Of a DNA stretch of 64,000 nucleotides, positions 36,487-49,428 are shown piece after piece. Position 1 is the first letter of the stretch, and each line of letters begins with the position of its first letter. The notes under the pieces are model-generated. The model was not told the DNA's origin, did no database searches, and worked only from the letters and a program-made list of their open reading frames with translations. Source of the stretch: Pardosa pseudoannulata (taxonomy: Eukaryota; Arthropoda; Arachnida; Araneae; Lycosidae); the NCBI GenBank assembly GCA_032207245.1, contig CM063502.1, forward strand, positions 135,720,073 to 135,784,072, read 5' to 3'. A program made the position numbers and the translations under genes.

Positions 36487-37520
36487 TTCCCCATGAGGGC
36501 TATTTAGGCTAGGACCTACTGTTTGGATTTGACTTTAAAAGACAACACACATCCATCATACGTATTAACAGCGGGATTCAAATGCACGATCTCCGAAATG
36601 TCAGCACACTAGCTCAGGATTTGTAAATTTACCGGTGATTGAAAATTCGGATAAAGGTTTACCAATAATATACCTTATACTCACCCCATAAAAAAACATA
36701 CAAGTAGGTATTAGGCATTAATTTAAATATTAAAAAATTTAATGTATTACACACAAATTTAGTTTATTTATTTTAATAAGAAATTTATAAAATAATTAAT
36801 AAATGGTACAATATCTCTAAAATTAAAATATAAACGTACGAACAATACCGATATCATACATATTTTTATACATTGACATTTTCTACGAATGCTATTAGTT
36901 AATAATGTACATATCCACGAAATAAACGCTGTAGTGAAAAACATGAGTTTTATGCTTCGTGTATGAAAGATGAACAGTTTCTCTAACCAGAATATCTACA
37001 TGTTTTAAATCACATGATCTGTAACAAGACAACGCTACCAAGAATTCATGAAGCTACAAAGCATATGAACAGACAATGCGGCACCTAAGTTGCGCATCTG
37101 CCTGCCTTTGATCTTTGGAGTAAAACTGCCTCAGAAGCCATCGTCTGCCAAGGCTATTTTATCGTCTGTAGCCATCGACTACAATAAGCCAAAGCCCCTC
37201 CAGATGGTGGTAATGGTTTGCAGTGAACTATAGTGTGGATGCGCCTTTAGGACCTAATATAGAGTTTTAAAAATTGGTAATCTGGCAATTATACCTCTAC
37301 AGCATTACGCGCTCAAAGTCCACAAGCAAAAGTTAAAGTACTCTATTATTCTGCGTTATGTGTGTTTGAATAAATTTCTACATTGAATTAAGATGAAAAA
37401 CGAGAGTTAGAGTTTGATGAATTATCGCACTATTTTTTTCCTCATGTATATATTTGTGAATTTACGGGTAAACCGGTACCACAAACCCTGCACTACCTAT
37501 CAAACATCAACTGAATATCA
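36487..37520 (-). repeat. SINE, minus strand, split by a hAT element
   Basis: 36487-36614 carries tail, body and B box in reverse order (gagggct, taggacctactg, gggattcaaatgc) up to cagcacactagct. After the hAT, cactacctatcaaacatca at 37491 continues into the SINE head. Confidence 0.6.
36615..37490. mobile_element. Non-autonomous hAT element inserted in a SINE, 876 bp
   Basis: Termini are CAGGATTTGTAAATTTACCG and, reverse complemented, CAGGGTTTGTGGTACCGG. The 8-bp flanks are CACTAGCT (36607-36614) and CACTACCT (37491-37498), differing at one base. No transposase frame. The middle (37020-37260) is GC-richer than the surroundings. Confidence 0.7.
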
Positions 37521-40500
37521 CTGTTCCATTTACTAAATATCTGCTATCCTAAAATTCTTAACTAATGAAGCCAGGGCGAGTTTGGAATTTCAGTTATTTT
37601 TCAGACGTTAATAACTGAATTAAGTTCTGATCTCCTGGATGGAGTTTTATACAGTAAGATGTTACCAATTATCTTTTATAGATTAGTTAAGAGCATTACG
37701 GTCGCTGTTTCGCTTTTACGGCGTGACTTACTTCTAAAAGCCAATTAGAACTTTTACTATAACATGATTGCCAACATTGGGACAGACATTGGTTCCGAAA
37801 GTTAGCTTTTAGCTATTCGCTTATATTTAACGTAAATTTGCGTAGTATTTTTCTTAAGAAAAAAACCTAAGTAAAAAAATGCAAAAACATGGCAACGTAA
37901 TAGCCCAAACAAACTGAATAGGCTGTTTGATTCCTTAAAAGTACCACACATTTCATTCAGTATAAACAAATGTTAGCTTTGTTTCCGTAATATGTATCTT
38001 CTTCTGAAAACCACAACTTAACCTTGAGTTGAGTCTAGCCGTACTCAAAATATCTGAAGCATTTCCTAATTCACAGCTTTGAGGCCCCTGTAATAAACCG
38101 TGAGAAATAGTTCAAAGGTACCTTCCTAAATCGGAAAAAAAATAAATAAATAAAAGAAAGAGAGAGAGAGAATGAGAATGAAACCGCAAACAAACTGAAA
38201 TCTAGTACTAATGCATAGTTTTAGTAGTTCTCTGTGAATGATCAATACCTCTTAATTAAACTAATTTCAAACATACACAATAATTAATACAAGTTTTGTG
38301 AATAGTATTTTTTATCAATAAGCACTATGCTTTATACCGACAATAATGCTATTATTTTCCCATTCAATAGATTTAATTTAACCTAATTATAGCTGAGCTG
38401 TTAAATCAATAAATTAATTTCGTCCACATTTGACTATATTCGAGGACATTTGACTTCCGCTTTCAACTTTTGCAGATAAGATTATTCCCTATTTGACATC
38501 AGTTATTAATTTGCAGCTATCATTTTGCTAAAATATTTATAAAATGCAAAATATGTATTATGGTGCTTTTCATGCATAATTTTACCACTCAAATTCACTT
38601 TTTTCTAATTTGTCATATATAAATCTTGAATTACAGATTATATTTTAATGGCAGTACATGAGTGCGGGGTGTGTATGTGTGTGTTAGATAAATATATAGA
38701 TAGATAAATTGCTACTGCTATCTGTGACATCAAATATTGTATTTTATAAACTTTATTATAGTCTGTATGTTGACTATGGACAACGAAATCGTTTTTTAAC
38801 TTTGAAAAGGTTTAAAAGATTGATCACCTGACATACGAAACCTTATGTTATCCATCTTTGCTTATGTGTAATATATGATATATATCATCTTTTACCCCAC
38901 AACCTGTTTGGTGTAGATTTACATTACTCAATGAGCATTTAAAGATGCTATAAACAATAATTTTCACAATCTGTTGGTTTCAAAGAAATAACTTACAACT
39001 GCTCAAACAGTTTTTCTCTTTTGCATTGTTAAGTAATTTGACCACTCATCTATCACACTAGTCTTGCGAAAACCTTTCTACAGAATCCTTTCTTTTAATA
39101 ATGCGTGACTGTGTAAAGTGATAACGAAAAATATACTTCGACAAAAGGAAACAACGAAATTTTCTTTTGTCACAGTTTATCTATCACATTCAGCAATATA
39201 CGCAGTTAATTTAAAAGACTTCCTAAAAAAAAAACGGCAAAAGAATAACTTGAAAATATAGAACAAATAAGCGTTTTTTTTTTTCAAATTAAATTTTGTT
39301 TATAGTTTAAGCTAGATGATGGAAGATTAATGAAACTAGACCGTTTGGAATCAGAATCTATATTATTCAAATTTCACCAATTGTATTGATTTTAACAGCC
39401 ATTCTGAATTCTGTATAGCAATAAAGACCGATTTAGTTAAAATTCAAGTAGCGAAACAAACTAACAACAATTCCTATAGTGAAATCAATTTAACTAGATC
39501 TGTACTGGTGTTTTAGCGAACATAAGCTTTACAGAAATATCTTATTCCGTCATTGTGTCACTTACAGAAAGTAAAGGGATGTAATTGTAAGATGTTTATA
39601 TTTTTACAATTATTATTTGCCTCTAGAATTTGTCATACTTCAAATGTGCATGGAATAAACAAAATCAAATTTATAATTTCGTTTTTCCCCATTAATTAGA
39701 AAATGTTACAGAAAGTTGCTTAATGTTTTAAATGGTCATAAAATTGTCTCGCCTTGCACGAAAATCTTTAAATAACCGATTCAATCCAACTAACATTAAA
39801 GCGATATCCCAATAAGTGCTTAATACCCCTTTTCTAAGAACATTTCTAATATGGAAAACACAACATGCCCATTTGCAGTTTTGAACTACCAATGTCTGCA
39901 CATTGCAAACTCCTTTTCTAAATCATAAATTTTTTAAAGCTCCATAAAGACTCTAATTAGCATATATACTATCCATTGATACACGGAGAGCTTAGAAAGC
40001 TTTAATGATTTGACCTTTTTATAAAATTCTCTCAAAATATCTTCTGCAGTAGAATGTCCTAAAAAGACTGAATTAAAATATCTTGTAGAAATTTCATTTT
40101 GTGAGGGGTCATACATCAGTTTCTTAGCAAAGGTACTTATTCATGGTTCATTTTTAGGGAGTTATTTAAAAATAGGCTTAAAAAATTATTCATCTGTTCA
40201 AAAATTGAGGATCCAACATAAAAATCAACAGCTTTAAGAAGCACCCCCAAATTATCAACTTTCTAAAGAGTGTAAGGACCCTTTTTTATTCCTGTTTCAT
40301 CTGTGACATTAAAAATTATGAATATAAAATTTTTGTCTTATTATATTATACATCTACACATGTAACGACTGATTTCTATATTTAAATAATTCAGAATTTC
40401 CACTCAAGTATCATATTAATTATTTCCCTCTAAATATTAATTGCAAATTTAAAAGAAACAATTCAGCATTTTTTATTCCAGTTTAATTATCAAAAACAAA

Positions 40501-40931
40501 GGTATACTCTATGTCATAAAAATAAAACACCGTGTGAAGTTTCAACTTCAGTGATAATTAAAAATATCAACGACACTAAAGTGAATCCAGTTTTCATTGT
40601 TACTCCTCTACCTTTAGTTTTAAAAAAATATTCCAGTATACATATTGGATATTAATTAGTTTGGGCTAATTTAATTAATTATATAGCTACAAATACGTGA
40701 AAAATAAATCGATCACACGATTTTCTGGCCAGTGAAAAAGTTATTTATGAAACCTTCATGTTTATTTCTTGCCTTTTAACTTTCTGGATGATTGATTTTT
40801 AGGAAAATGTTTTTGTCTTTTTTTAAATATCTAAATATTCCAAGTGTAGAATTGCGGATATTGTATAAGTAACTGCGATTTCAAAATAGGATTGCTTTAT
40901 CTATATATTTAAAATAATATCTAGAGTGTCT
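37521..40931. other. AT-rich intronic sequence, no gene seen
   Basis: Contains an (AAAT)n-(GA)n tract at 38138-38172. The 60-codon minus frame at 39934-40116 has no splice or motif support. Confidence 0.4.
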
Positions 40932-41006
40932 CTGTAAAAACTCTGGAGTGATGTTCAAGAAATTTTTTATGGTAATTCAGGTAAACTATGAACAGAGTTT
41001 TTACAG
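40932..41006. repeat. 14-bp perfect inverted repeat, 75 bp span
   Basis: CTGTAAAAACTCTG at 40932-40945 and its exact reverse complement at 40993-41006. Confidence 0.65.
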
Positions 41007-42988
41007 GTTCAAATAGATTTTAATAAGATGAAGATAAAATGTTTTTATTCCTCCATTTTGAAACATTGTCTTTAAGAATAGCTATTGTTATTAAAAATTA
41101 TATTTGTAACGTACTAAAATATTTAAAACTAACTACTAAATACTTTAAATACTAAAAAATTAAAAAAAATATTAAGTAGTATAATTCATCTAATAAAGTT
41201 TAAATTATGCTTCCAGATAATTCAATTTTGTTGCTATTTGACGACAGTTACACTTTACTTATTTCACTTTATCAATTTCAATTTGTAATTTTTTATAAAA
41301 TCCAGTTGAGCCCTAAACCCTTTTTATCAACTTTTTAGACGGCAAACTATTACGTTGCTGTTATTGACGGCAAAACCGTATTTAATATTTTATTTATATC
41401 ACGTGTTTAATTTTACAAATTTCTAAGTACAGTAATTCTTATTAAATGATCTTATAAAAAACTTAGGTACTTTTCTAATAATCCGTTCAAGAATATATCG
41501 CAAAATATTACTCTTGTATTTAGTTTATTTTCAATATATAAAAATAATCCTTACACATGTTCACTATACATTCCGAAACATGAATCTAGATAAAATTTTG
41601 TACAGTGATGCAAGTAAATCATTCATTAAATTTTAAGAAGTCAAATTATTTGGATTTCAAGGTCATTAAAGAAATTAAATACTTTACCTATCCACCAGGT
41701 TTAGTTACAACAGTAAGGTGCCATTGAATGAATTTCTTCTTTTTTTATTCACCCAATAATATTTAAAATGTGTTCCACGATAAGCTTTTTTAATTTTTGA
41801 CTAGATTTATTTTACAGGGTATGTACTCAAATATTACAGAAAAAAATAAGAACTTTTTAAAAAGTTAGCCCATTTTATATATTTAGATTATAGAAGAAAA
41901 TTGAGTTTCAGCTATATGTATTAATGGGTTTTATGAAAATGAATTGTTTTATTTTTTAAAAATGCTAACTATTAGTTACTAATTTGAAAAGTAACGTTTA
42001 CATTTCTCTTAAAAAGGACTGGGTACATTTATCAAAAAGAGCAGTTTTAGTCAAGTGAACGAACACTTTTTTTTTATTTTAATAAAAGTGCACTTTTATT
42101 ACATATTACTTTGACTATATCAGAAAAGTCTGTATTACGTGTAGAAGTTAAATCTTTCAGAAATTCACATAAAATGACTGTGGAAATGTCCTAATAAAAA
42201 TCTTTATCAGGATCTGAAAAAACACTTATTTTGCTAGTACGCGCTCTGTGTATTGAATTGCAGAATAGATAACTTAAACTGAAAAAATATCAAATAAAAT
42301 GTGTTACATAATTTTTTACATTTTTTTTAACAAACTGCATTCTACACAATATATCAACCATCACTATATGTTTCATGAGCATATTTAGTGAATTAATTTT
42401 ACTACTAATGAAAAAGAAAATAATTTATTCTGTACATAGAAAAAAAAACGCAAATGATATGTTACTAATTTAATTAATAAATCAATTACAAAAATGATAT
42501 GGAACGACAGATTAAATAATATTTTACAATAAATTACAGAAAAAAAGTGTGACTTTTTTTTTAACTTTCCTAATTTACAACAGTAGATTTATAATTTAGT
42601 TCAGCAGTTGGACACCAGGACACAGAACTTCACCTTTCCAAGTACCACGGTTGGCTAGCCTATATTTGAGGGTGCCCCTTGATTCTCGCCAAGTTGTGAT
42701 CGCGGTTAATTGCCAAGCTGGGTGATGTTGTTTTATTTATGTAAACATCTAGTTTTTTTTAAACCCAATCATGATTTTGATTGGTTTAGATTTTAGCTTT
42801 ATTTTTTTAATATAAAACGGTATATGTAATTTCAGAGGTTAGTTAGTTCTATGTCGGACGTCGACTGGTATGATTAATTTTGCTTCTGGTCCTGAAAAAG
42901 ACTTCGGTAAGACCTTAGTTATTAGTTCGGTATACAACTTAATGTACGATTTGAATAACAATGGAAAAAAGCAGTGATTGACTGATGT
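41007..42988. other. AT-rich intronic sequence, no gene seen
   Basis: Homopolymer-rich. From about 42600 the text becomes GC-richer and probably belongs to the Merlin relic that follows. Confidence 0.35.
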
Positions 42989-43123
42989 ATGAATGAAGGT
43001 TTAATTAGTAATTGGTATAAATGTCCTGTTTGTGCGAAAGATATGTCTCTGGTCGAACGCGCAGATAGATCAGACGGCTTTGAATGGGTTTGTTGTGTGA
43101 GAGGTTTAAGGAGAGTCATTTGA
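42989..43123 (+). pseudogene. Merlin (IS1016-like) transposase N-terminal fragment
   Basis: A 44-codon frame reads NEGLISNWYKCPVCAKDMSL, then VERADRSDGFEWVCC. The CPVC zinc-ribbon knuckle, the M-x-L spacing, DGFEW and a second Cys pair match the N-terminus of Merlin/ISXO2-type transposases. The catalytic domain is absent and a stop follows after GLRRVI. A GAGAGTCAT/ATGACTCTC inverted repeat lies at the 3' end. The longer opposite-strand frames are shadows. This is a dead fragment. Confidence 0.65.
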
Positions 43124-43276
43124 GTATGACTCTCCTCATAACAAATGATGTCACGTTTTGGCCGCTGGTTGCACGGTGTTACGCGATTGGCGCCAAACAA
43201 AAATTGCCAATTTCACCAAGGGGGCACCCTTAAATATATTTTTACCTCACGGTTTCACCGTCCCCCAATATTTTTT

Positions 43277-43817
43277 TTAACCCTTAAGCGGACAGGGGTT
43301 TCACAGCGAGACCTCTTGTTAAACATTTTCTTCTCTAATTTTTGGAGAAATTTGAATGATTTTTCTATTTTTTTATGTATTTGACATTTAAAACTTACAA
43401 TAGATGACAGCACTGTATTTAATTTAATTTTCTTTTGAAATATGTACTTATACTTGCTGTACCTGGAAAGTTAGTAATTCGATTTTTTTCACTTATGACC
43501 CCAAACAAAAATATCTATTCAAACAACACTTATAAATTGTTGAACTATTTATTTATTATACTTTTTTAAGAACACTTATTTATTGCTCTTCCAATATAAT
43601 TAAAATTTTAAAAAGTATTGTGTTCACGCTGTACAAGGGGATGGTTTGTCAGTTAACCCCCCTCAATCCCTCCTATGGTATCCTCTAAGACAAACCCCTC
43701 TAAAGATTGTTTTAAAAAAATTTAAACATTTTGCACTTATAAGGTTTATAGATAATATTTATAAAGTAATTTTATTAAATTCCAAAGAATTTATGTAGGT
43801 GACCTTTAAAGGGTTAA
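43277..43817. mobile_element. Candidate TTAA-type element with CCCTT termini
   Basis: The left end is TTAA-CCCTTAAGCG. The right end, reverse complemented, is TTAA-CCCTTTAAAGG. Subterminal aggggttt phrases occur in inverted orientation (43300; 43695). 541 bp, no transposase. Confidence 0.5.
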
Positions 43818-44000
43818 TACAGGGCACAAAGTAAATAATGTATTCAGAAAGGCCAAACCACGGCGCCTTTTGAAAACCTGAAGACTACTGAAGATGAACC
43901 TTACTGAAGAGAAATTTAAAGTTTGAAACTGAAAGAAATATAACCTTCGCTTAGGAATCTTCATTCCCCAGATGGAAGGCAGCGCGTGAAGTAGTTAATT

Positions 44001-44090
44001 TTAACACTAGATTTACCAAACCAGTCAAAATGACTGGTTTTGCAATTGCAATTCAATGTATATTCAAATTGCTAGTAAATCTAGTGTTAA
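44001..44090. mobile_element. 90-bp TTAA MITE, copy 1
   Basis: TTAA-CACTAGATTTACC at the left; the right end ends GGTAAATCTAGTG-like (ctagtaaatctagtg) then TTAA. The core palindrome is CCAGTCAAAATGACTGG. It shares CACTAGAT ends and the CAGTCAAAATGACTG core with the longer element at 59726. Confidence 0.75.
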
Positions 44091-44361
44091 AATAAAATAT
44101 AACACAGACTTCATAGGTAGTCTAAAGATTTAGAACTTCGAGCTGCTCATTGTAGTACTCTCGGATCGAAATCCAAACTTATAACACTAGATTTACCAAA
44201 CCAGTCAAAATGACTGGTTTTGCAATTGCAATTCAATGTATATTCAAATTGCTAGTAAATCTAGTGTTAAAATAAAATATAACACAGACTTCATAGGTAG
44301 TCTAAAGATTTAGAACTTCGAGCTGCTCATTGTAGTACTCTCGGATCGAAATCCAAACTTA
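44002..44361 (+). repeat. Perfect 180-bp tandem duplication containing the MITE
   Basis: taacactagatttaccaaac begins at 44002 and again at 44182. The two 180-bp units look identical base for base, MITE plus 90 bp of flank. The second MITE (44181-44270) has ATAA instead of TTAA on its left, as expected if the unit was copied after insertion. Confidence 0.9.
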
Positions 44362-44845
44362 TAATAGGACTTTTTAGGAATTGGAAAAAAATATTCACGA
44401 GCCAGTAGTATAATTTATTATAGAAATATTGTAAAAATGACATCTTTTGAACATTTATTCAATACTAATGTGATGAACAACACTGCGATTGCATTTTCAA
44501 TTTTCGGATTCTAGCGGGTTTAACCATGTTGCAAAACGACGTTCGAAATCAATATTTATACACACATTTAGGGGTTGGAATTCATTAATTAGAGCATTAC
44601 AGACAATATCTTTTAAAATTCAGCGAAAACCGTAAATTTCAGTTTTTTTTTTTCATTATTGTATGTGTGTGACAGTTATGAATTGCAGCCTCAAATAATT
44701 TTATGATAACGTAAAGGTGAAATCAAGAATATGAAGAAAAAAATGGAAAAATTAATAAGCATCTAGTAACTAGTGCGATATTAAAAGGTAAATTAAAGAG
44801 TATTTTATTAGAACTGAGCAATCTACGCTGCTTCGTAATGTAAGC

Positions 44846-45018
44846 GTAGCCGAACCATGGCTGAATGGGTAGTGTGCTGCTCTTCGGTACCGAAGATCTT
44901 GGGGTCGAATCCACTGCTATCATGGATATTTATAACCATGCGGAATCAACTTTAAGCAGTAGGTCCCGGTTTTATTAGCCCACGGGTAGCAAAACAGTAG
45001 CACTCCAAATCAAAGCAA
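44846..45018 (+). repeat. Near-full-length tRNA-derived SINE
   Basis: A-box-like gctgaatgggtagtgtgc, B box gggtcgaatcc (one base short), body atggatatttataaccatgc, taggtcccggttttattag, gcaaaacagtagc, tail ctccaaatcaaagc. A short flanking match (aatgtaa) is seen, but no clear long target duplication. Confidence 0.8.
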
Positions 45019-45810
45019 GGAAATGTAAATCTGCACTTTTAATAACTAGTTTAAAGATAATTTTAAATTTTGGAGGGTCTGTTTCGATAGTAGATCATAT
45101 TTTCTTCTGGAATTTGGTGTTCAAAAAAGTATAATACTACCCTTCGGTCCTAAAATCCGTGAGTTTCATTTGTAGGCTTAGTACATGGGTGATTCTATGT
45201 AAAAAATATTTTCTGAACATCATATAAAATTTTGGGAAAAAGAATACGCTACTAATTTAAAATAAAAGTTATATTAAGGTTAATTTCTAGATGTCAAAAC
45301 TATAGCTGGATGATATCTGAATTTTAATATTGTAATATATCGTTTACCAAATATCAATATATTAATATGTCCTAATATATATCACCTTATTAGAGAGTTT
45401 CAAATATACGTATGTTCTGTATAAAATAATACAAACACATATATATCAATACGTGTGTTGGTTACCTAAAAACAAAAATTTAATTTCTTGATCTTAATAC
45501 ATAAATTTAAATTTTAACATATTCCTTTAAAAAAGAAAATCACATAACATAATATTATTACTGTTCTTCGGTAGAAAAAAATATTGTGGACGAGGCAAAA
45601 AAGGAAAAAGGGTGAGAAACTTTCTGATTATCTTCAAAATTTATATATTTTTTATTAAAAGTGAAAGATAGTTATAAAAATCTTTTTTTTTTAATTTTCA
45701 GAAACAGATTTTCCAGAAAATTCTTTTCAAATTTTCAAACAAAAAAAAAATCTGATTATTATAATTTTCGGAACAGACTCACAGAAATTTTCGGAACAGA
45801 ATCACCTACG

Positions 45811-45877
45811 AATTACGAAAGTCTACAAGCATCGGTACTAACACAGGTAGTACCGAAGCTTGTAGACTTTCGTAATT
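45811..45877. repeat. Hairpin with 30-bp arms and a 7-base loop
   Basis: The left arm starts AATTACGAAAGTCTACAAGC and ends TCGGTACTA; the loop is ACACAGG; the right arm is its reverse complement with one mismatch (A versus T at arm position 21). Just before it, ttttcggaacaga is tandemly repeated (45764 and 45789). Confidence 0.85.
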
Positions 45878-45916
45878 TGGCTTCAAGCAGTCTTTTCAAA
45901 CTAATTATAATGCCGA

Positions 45917-45963
45917 AATAGATGTTTCTAGTCGTTTAGAATCAGCTTTAAGCTGTAGCTCCT
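45917..45963 (+). repeat. SINE body fragment
   Basis: gatgtttctagtcgtttaga, atcagctttaagctgtagct matches the SINE body only. Confidence 0.45.
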
Positions 45964-46727
45964 AGTGTTAAGAATAATATGACGAAACCTAAAATGTGAC
46001 ATAAAATATTGTAGAATTAATCTATTGGTTTTACATATATAATACAAATTATTTTTAGTATATCAAAGTGATCTTAACACTTTAAACCTTATGAATGAAC
46101 TACCCAAATTTCGATTTAAATTACTATAAAAGCATCAGATTTAGATTTAAAATTTTATAACTTCAATATTATATTATAAATAAGTTGAACGATCATCACT
46201 TATGACAATAGTGTATAAATGGAATGCAAAATACATATCCCATCGATTGATTTTATCACTATCAACAACTAAAACTTTGTGTTAATGTCCCGATACTGTA
46301 AATGTACATATTCCAATACTGTCTGAAGGATAAAAGCTTACTTTTTCATATAAAAACCATGAATTACAATAGATTTTTATCAAAAGAGAAAACTACAAAT
46401 TGCAATATAAAATATTCTTATGCATGGGATATTTTTATTGTACTTCGTAGCTTTCTACCTGCATGAGGGTCAATACTGTATTTTGAGTTTGATTAACTAC
46501 ATATAAACAAAATTTTATATGCATGATTGGAATTAATAAGGGATTAAATAATTACTGACTGATACAGACCTCTTCACATCAAAGCAAAATTAGATAAAAT
46601 TGAGATTCACAATTATATACCCAAAGATATCCATAAACCAGTACTTTCGGATGTATATGATGAATCTTTATAATGTTAGTATTAAAATATTAGCATAAGT
46701 TTCTCGCAAAGAAAATTCAGTATAAAT

Positions 46728-47975
46728 CAATATTAGAATTAAGTTATAGAAATTATTAACACTTTATATACAAATAATTATATCCTTTTCTGATCCACTC
46801 TACGAGAAAACTATTTTTAATTTTATTCTAAAAAGTATTAGAGCTCTGAGACGAAAACCTACTGTGACGTTTACTTTAGTTTCTTTTTCTTTTCTGCGTT
46901 ACAGAACATTTTGTAACTCAACAAGCTTTAAATGACCTATAAAATTGCTGGATAAATAGGATTGTTATTTTTTAAAAATATGTAGTAAAATTAAATAGTT
47001 ATTTTTTTAAAAAAACTAACATTCTGTATATTCTGATATCAATATTAAGTTATAGCAATTATCAATACTTTATACATTGATATTTATATCCTTTTCTAAT
47101 TCACTCTAAGAGAAAACAATTTTTAATTTTATTATATATACAGGCTTGCAATTCCGTCACTTTTCTCACCTTTAGTCACTTTTTTTACAATTGATCACTT
47201 TTAGTCATTTTTTTAAGTAAACAGTCACTTTTATTCATGGTGTATCACAGCAAAAGTCTTGTTGAAAAAGAAAATCTGAATTAATAACAAAATATTTTAA
47301 TAAAAGACTAAAAATGTGCTGCTCTAATCTTATTTTTCTTATTAAAATGTAATTAGTCGTATGTTTCCAGAATTTAGTGATTTTAAAAAGTCGTAAAGAA
47401 GTTTCTGAAATCTACATTTGTACTGAAATGTACATTTAATACATTAAAGTAATTTACGTCAAAGCACACATTTTTCTTTTTCTTCACAATTTTTGTTTAG
47501 ATACTCTAATTTAAAAACATCATTAATATATGCAGAAAATTGTAATTATAAAATTAATGTATGTATTCAGATCTAATTTATAGATTTTCTTGAATAAAAA
47601 GCAATTTTGAGTTGTGTTAAACAGAATTTTTAACCTTTTTTGTATTTGACGCTAAAATCATATCTTGCATGAATCATTTGATTTAGAGTTAAAATAAATA
47701 GAAAAATCTTAATATAGCATCTGTAATCAAGAGGAGAAAAAAAAAATCGCTTTTTTTTTTTTCAATGTTAAGTCACTTTTTAGTCGCTTATTCTGTATTA
47801 TTTGTCACTTTTCTTCCCTTTTTGAAAGTACCTCAGCAGTTGCAAGCCTGTATATAGGTATTCGAGAACTGTGACGAAAACCTACTGTTATGTTTACTAA
47901 AATAGTCACAGAACATTTTGTAACTAAACAAGCTGTAAATGGCCTTTAAAAGTGCAGGAAAATATGGTTGTTATC
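46728..47975 (+). repeat. Diverged tandem duplication, second copy interrupted by a transposon
   Basis: Copy 1 (46728-46985) and copy 2 (about 47030-47140 plus 47851-47975) share ttaagttatag(a/c)aatta, tatatccttttct, gagaaaac, gacgaaaacctactgt and cagaacattttgtaact. The element at 47141-47850 is absent from copy 1. Confidence 0.7.
47141..47850. mobile_element. Non-autonomous DNA transposon with CAGGCTTGCAA termini, 710 bp
   Basis: CAGGCTTGCAA at the left and its exact reverse complement at the right, flanked by TATATA on both sides. Both subterminal regions are rich in the phrase gtcactttt (left 47155-47235, right 47765-47815). The empty paralogous site in copy 1 of the surrounding duplication supports the borders. 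CAGG ends with an 8-bp-like AT flank suggest hAT, but the class is not certain. Confidence 0.7.
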
Positions 47976-49316
47976 TATGAAAAAAAAACTAATTACGGAA
48001 CTACGCGTTAAATAGTAGATTAAGTCCTTTTGTTTTTGTTAACCTATTTGAATTATAGGTTGTTGATGTTAAGGTGCTTTTCGTTGATTTAAAAGCGACC
48101 GTTATTTAATTTATATATAGTTAAGGAATTTATTTTATTTTATTTATTTTTTTAATATTTTTCGTAGATTCTTAATGAGAAAAAAAGCTTTTCCTTACAT
48201 AATTTTTTCAAGAGATGCTTACAAAATGAGGATGTAGAGACTGACTTTTTCAAAATGCTTTTCCCAAATGACCTTGAAAAACTATGTTATAAGTTTGAAA
48301 GTCCTTTTATATCTAACATAGATTCACACAGATTTCTTCGATGCTTTCGCATTTAAGGAACTACAGCTACTTAAATTTCCTAACACACATTACTCTCACC
48401 TACTTTTTGCTTTGTTCTGTAGCAATTTTTGAGTTGCTATTGCAGTCGAAGTTGTTATTAACAGAGAACCAACGGTTTTTTGCGAATGATTTGGAGAAAA
48501 AGAAAAAAGCTTTTAAATACCTTGAGTGGAACAAACTACACGTCTGAAGGAAAGATTTACAGCAAGTTATATAAACATTTGGATTGTGTTGATGATATAA
48601 GGACAAAATAATCTTCAGTAAAAAAAACTGCATAAAAAACTACAAAAAGCAAGTTAATGCTATATCCATTAAAAAAGGGGGGGGATTACAATAAGAAAGA
48701 TTTCAGCAGGAGAGTAACAGCATTAATTTTATTTCGTTTAGTTCTTTTAATATCTTTAACATCAAATCTTTAAAGTACTTGGGCAAGTGCCAGTTACTGA
48801 GAAACGTGGGGAGGACAAATAATTTTTAAGGCTATCATGAAATATTACTTTGGGACAAATCTAAACGTGGATCTGGGAGCCTTCATGATAAAGTCTATAT
48901 AATGGTAAAATAAACAAGTAATTTTCTAGTTTAACAATTGCAATCGACAATACTTGCGAGCAAAAATTCCAAAGGCTTTGCAAAGAATGAAGTTTCTCAA
49001 TAGAGGTTTAAAGACGGATCTGAAACTTCCACAGGTCACGTATTACATATATACAGCTCGGCCCCCACTTCAATAGAATAGTCCTTTACATTAAAACAAT
49101 ATCAACCAAACCTTTTTCTCTTTATTTTAACTTTCCAAAAATATTTTTTTCTTATACTTCAGAGATCTTTTTTACATAATGCGCTTTTAGATGAAGCTTA
49201 TCGCTAGACCACATCTTTGATATTTATCGTAGATTTTAATCTACATTTTACTAAATAAACACATTTTTTTTTTATCTGAAGAATTTTTTCTATAAGACTA
49301 TTATTTTACATAGAGT
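47976..49316. other. AT-rich intronic sequence, no gene seen
   Basis: Frames at 48341 (plus) and 48400 (minus) overlap each other and have no motif or splice sites I would trust. Confidence 0.35.
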
Positions 49317-49428
49317 TAAAGCCGATTCCAAACGGGTATCAACATCCCCACCAAAGTGTGATTCGAACTCCATGAGGTTTGGTACTTAAGAGCAGCACCC
49401 TATTCATTAAGGCATCGTTCGATAGCAT
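49317..49428 (-). repeat. tRNA-derived SINE, minus strand
   Basis: Read in reverse: head (ttaatgaatagggtgctgct), ggtacc-like spacer, B box gagttcgaatcac, then body ccgtttggaatcggcttta. Confidence 0.65.

Noticed and set aside
42922..43384. 92-codon minus and 79-codon plus frames near the Merlin relic
   Set aside because: They are shadows. The CPVC/DGFEW signature is in a different plus frame.
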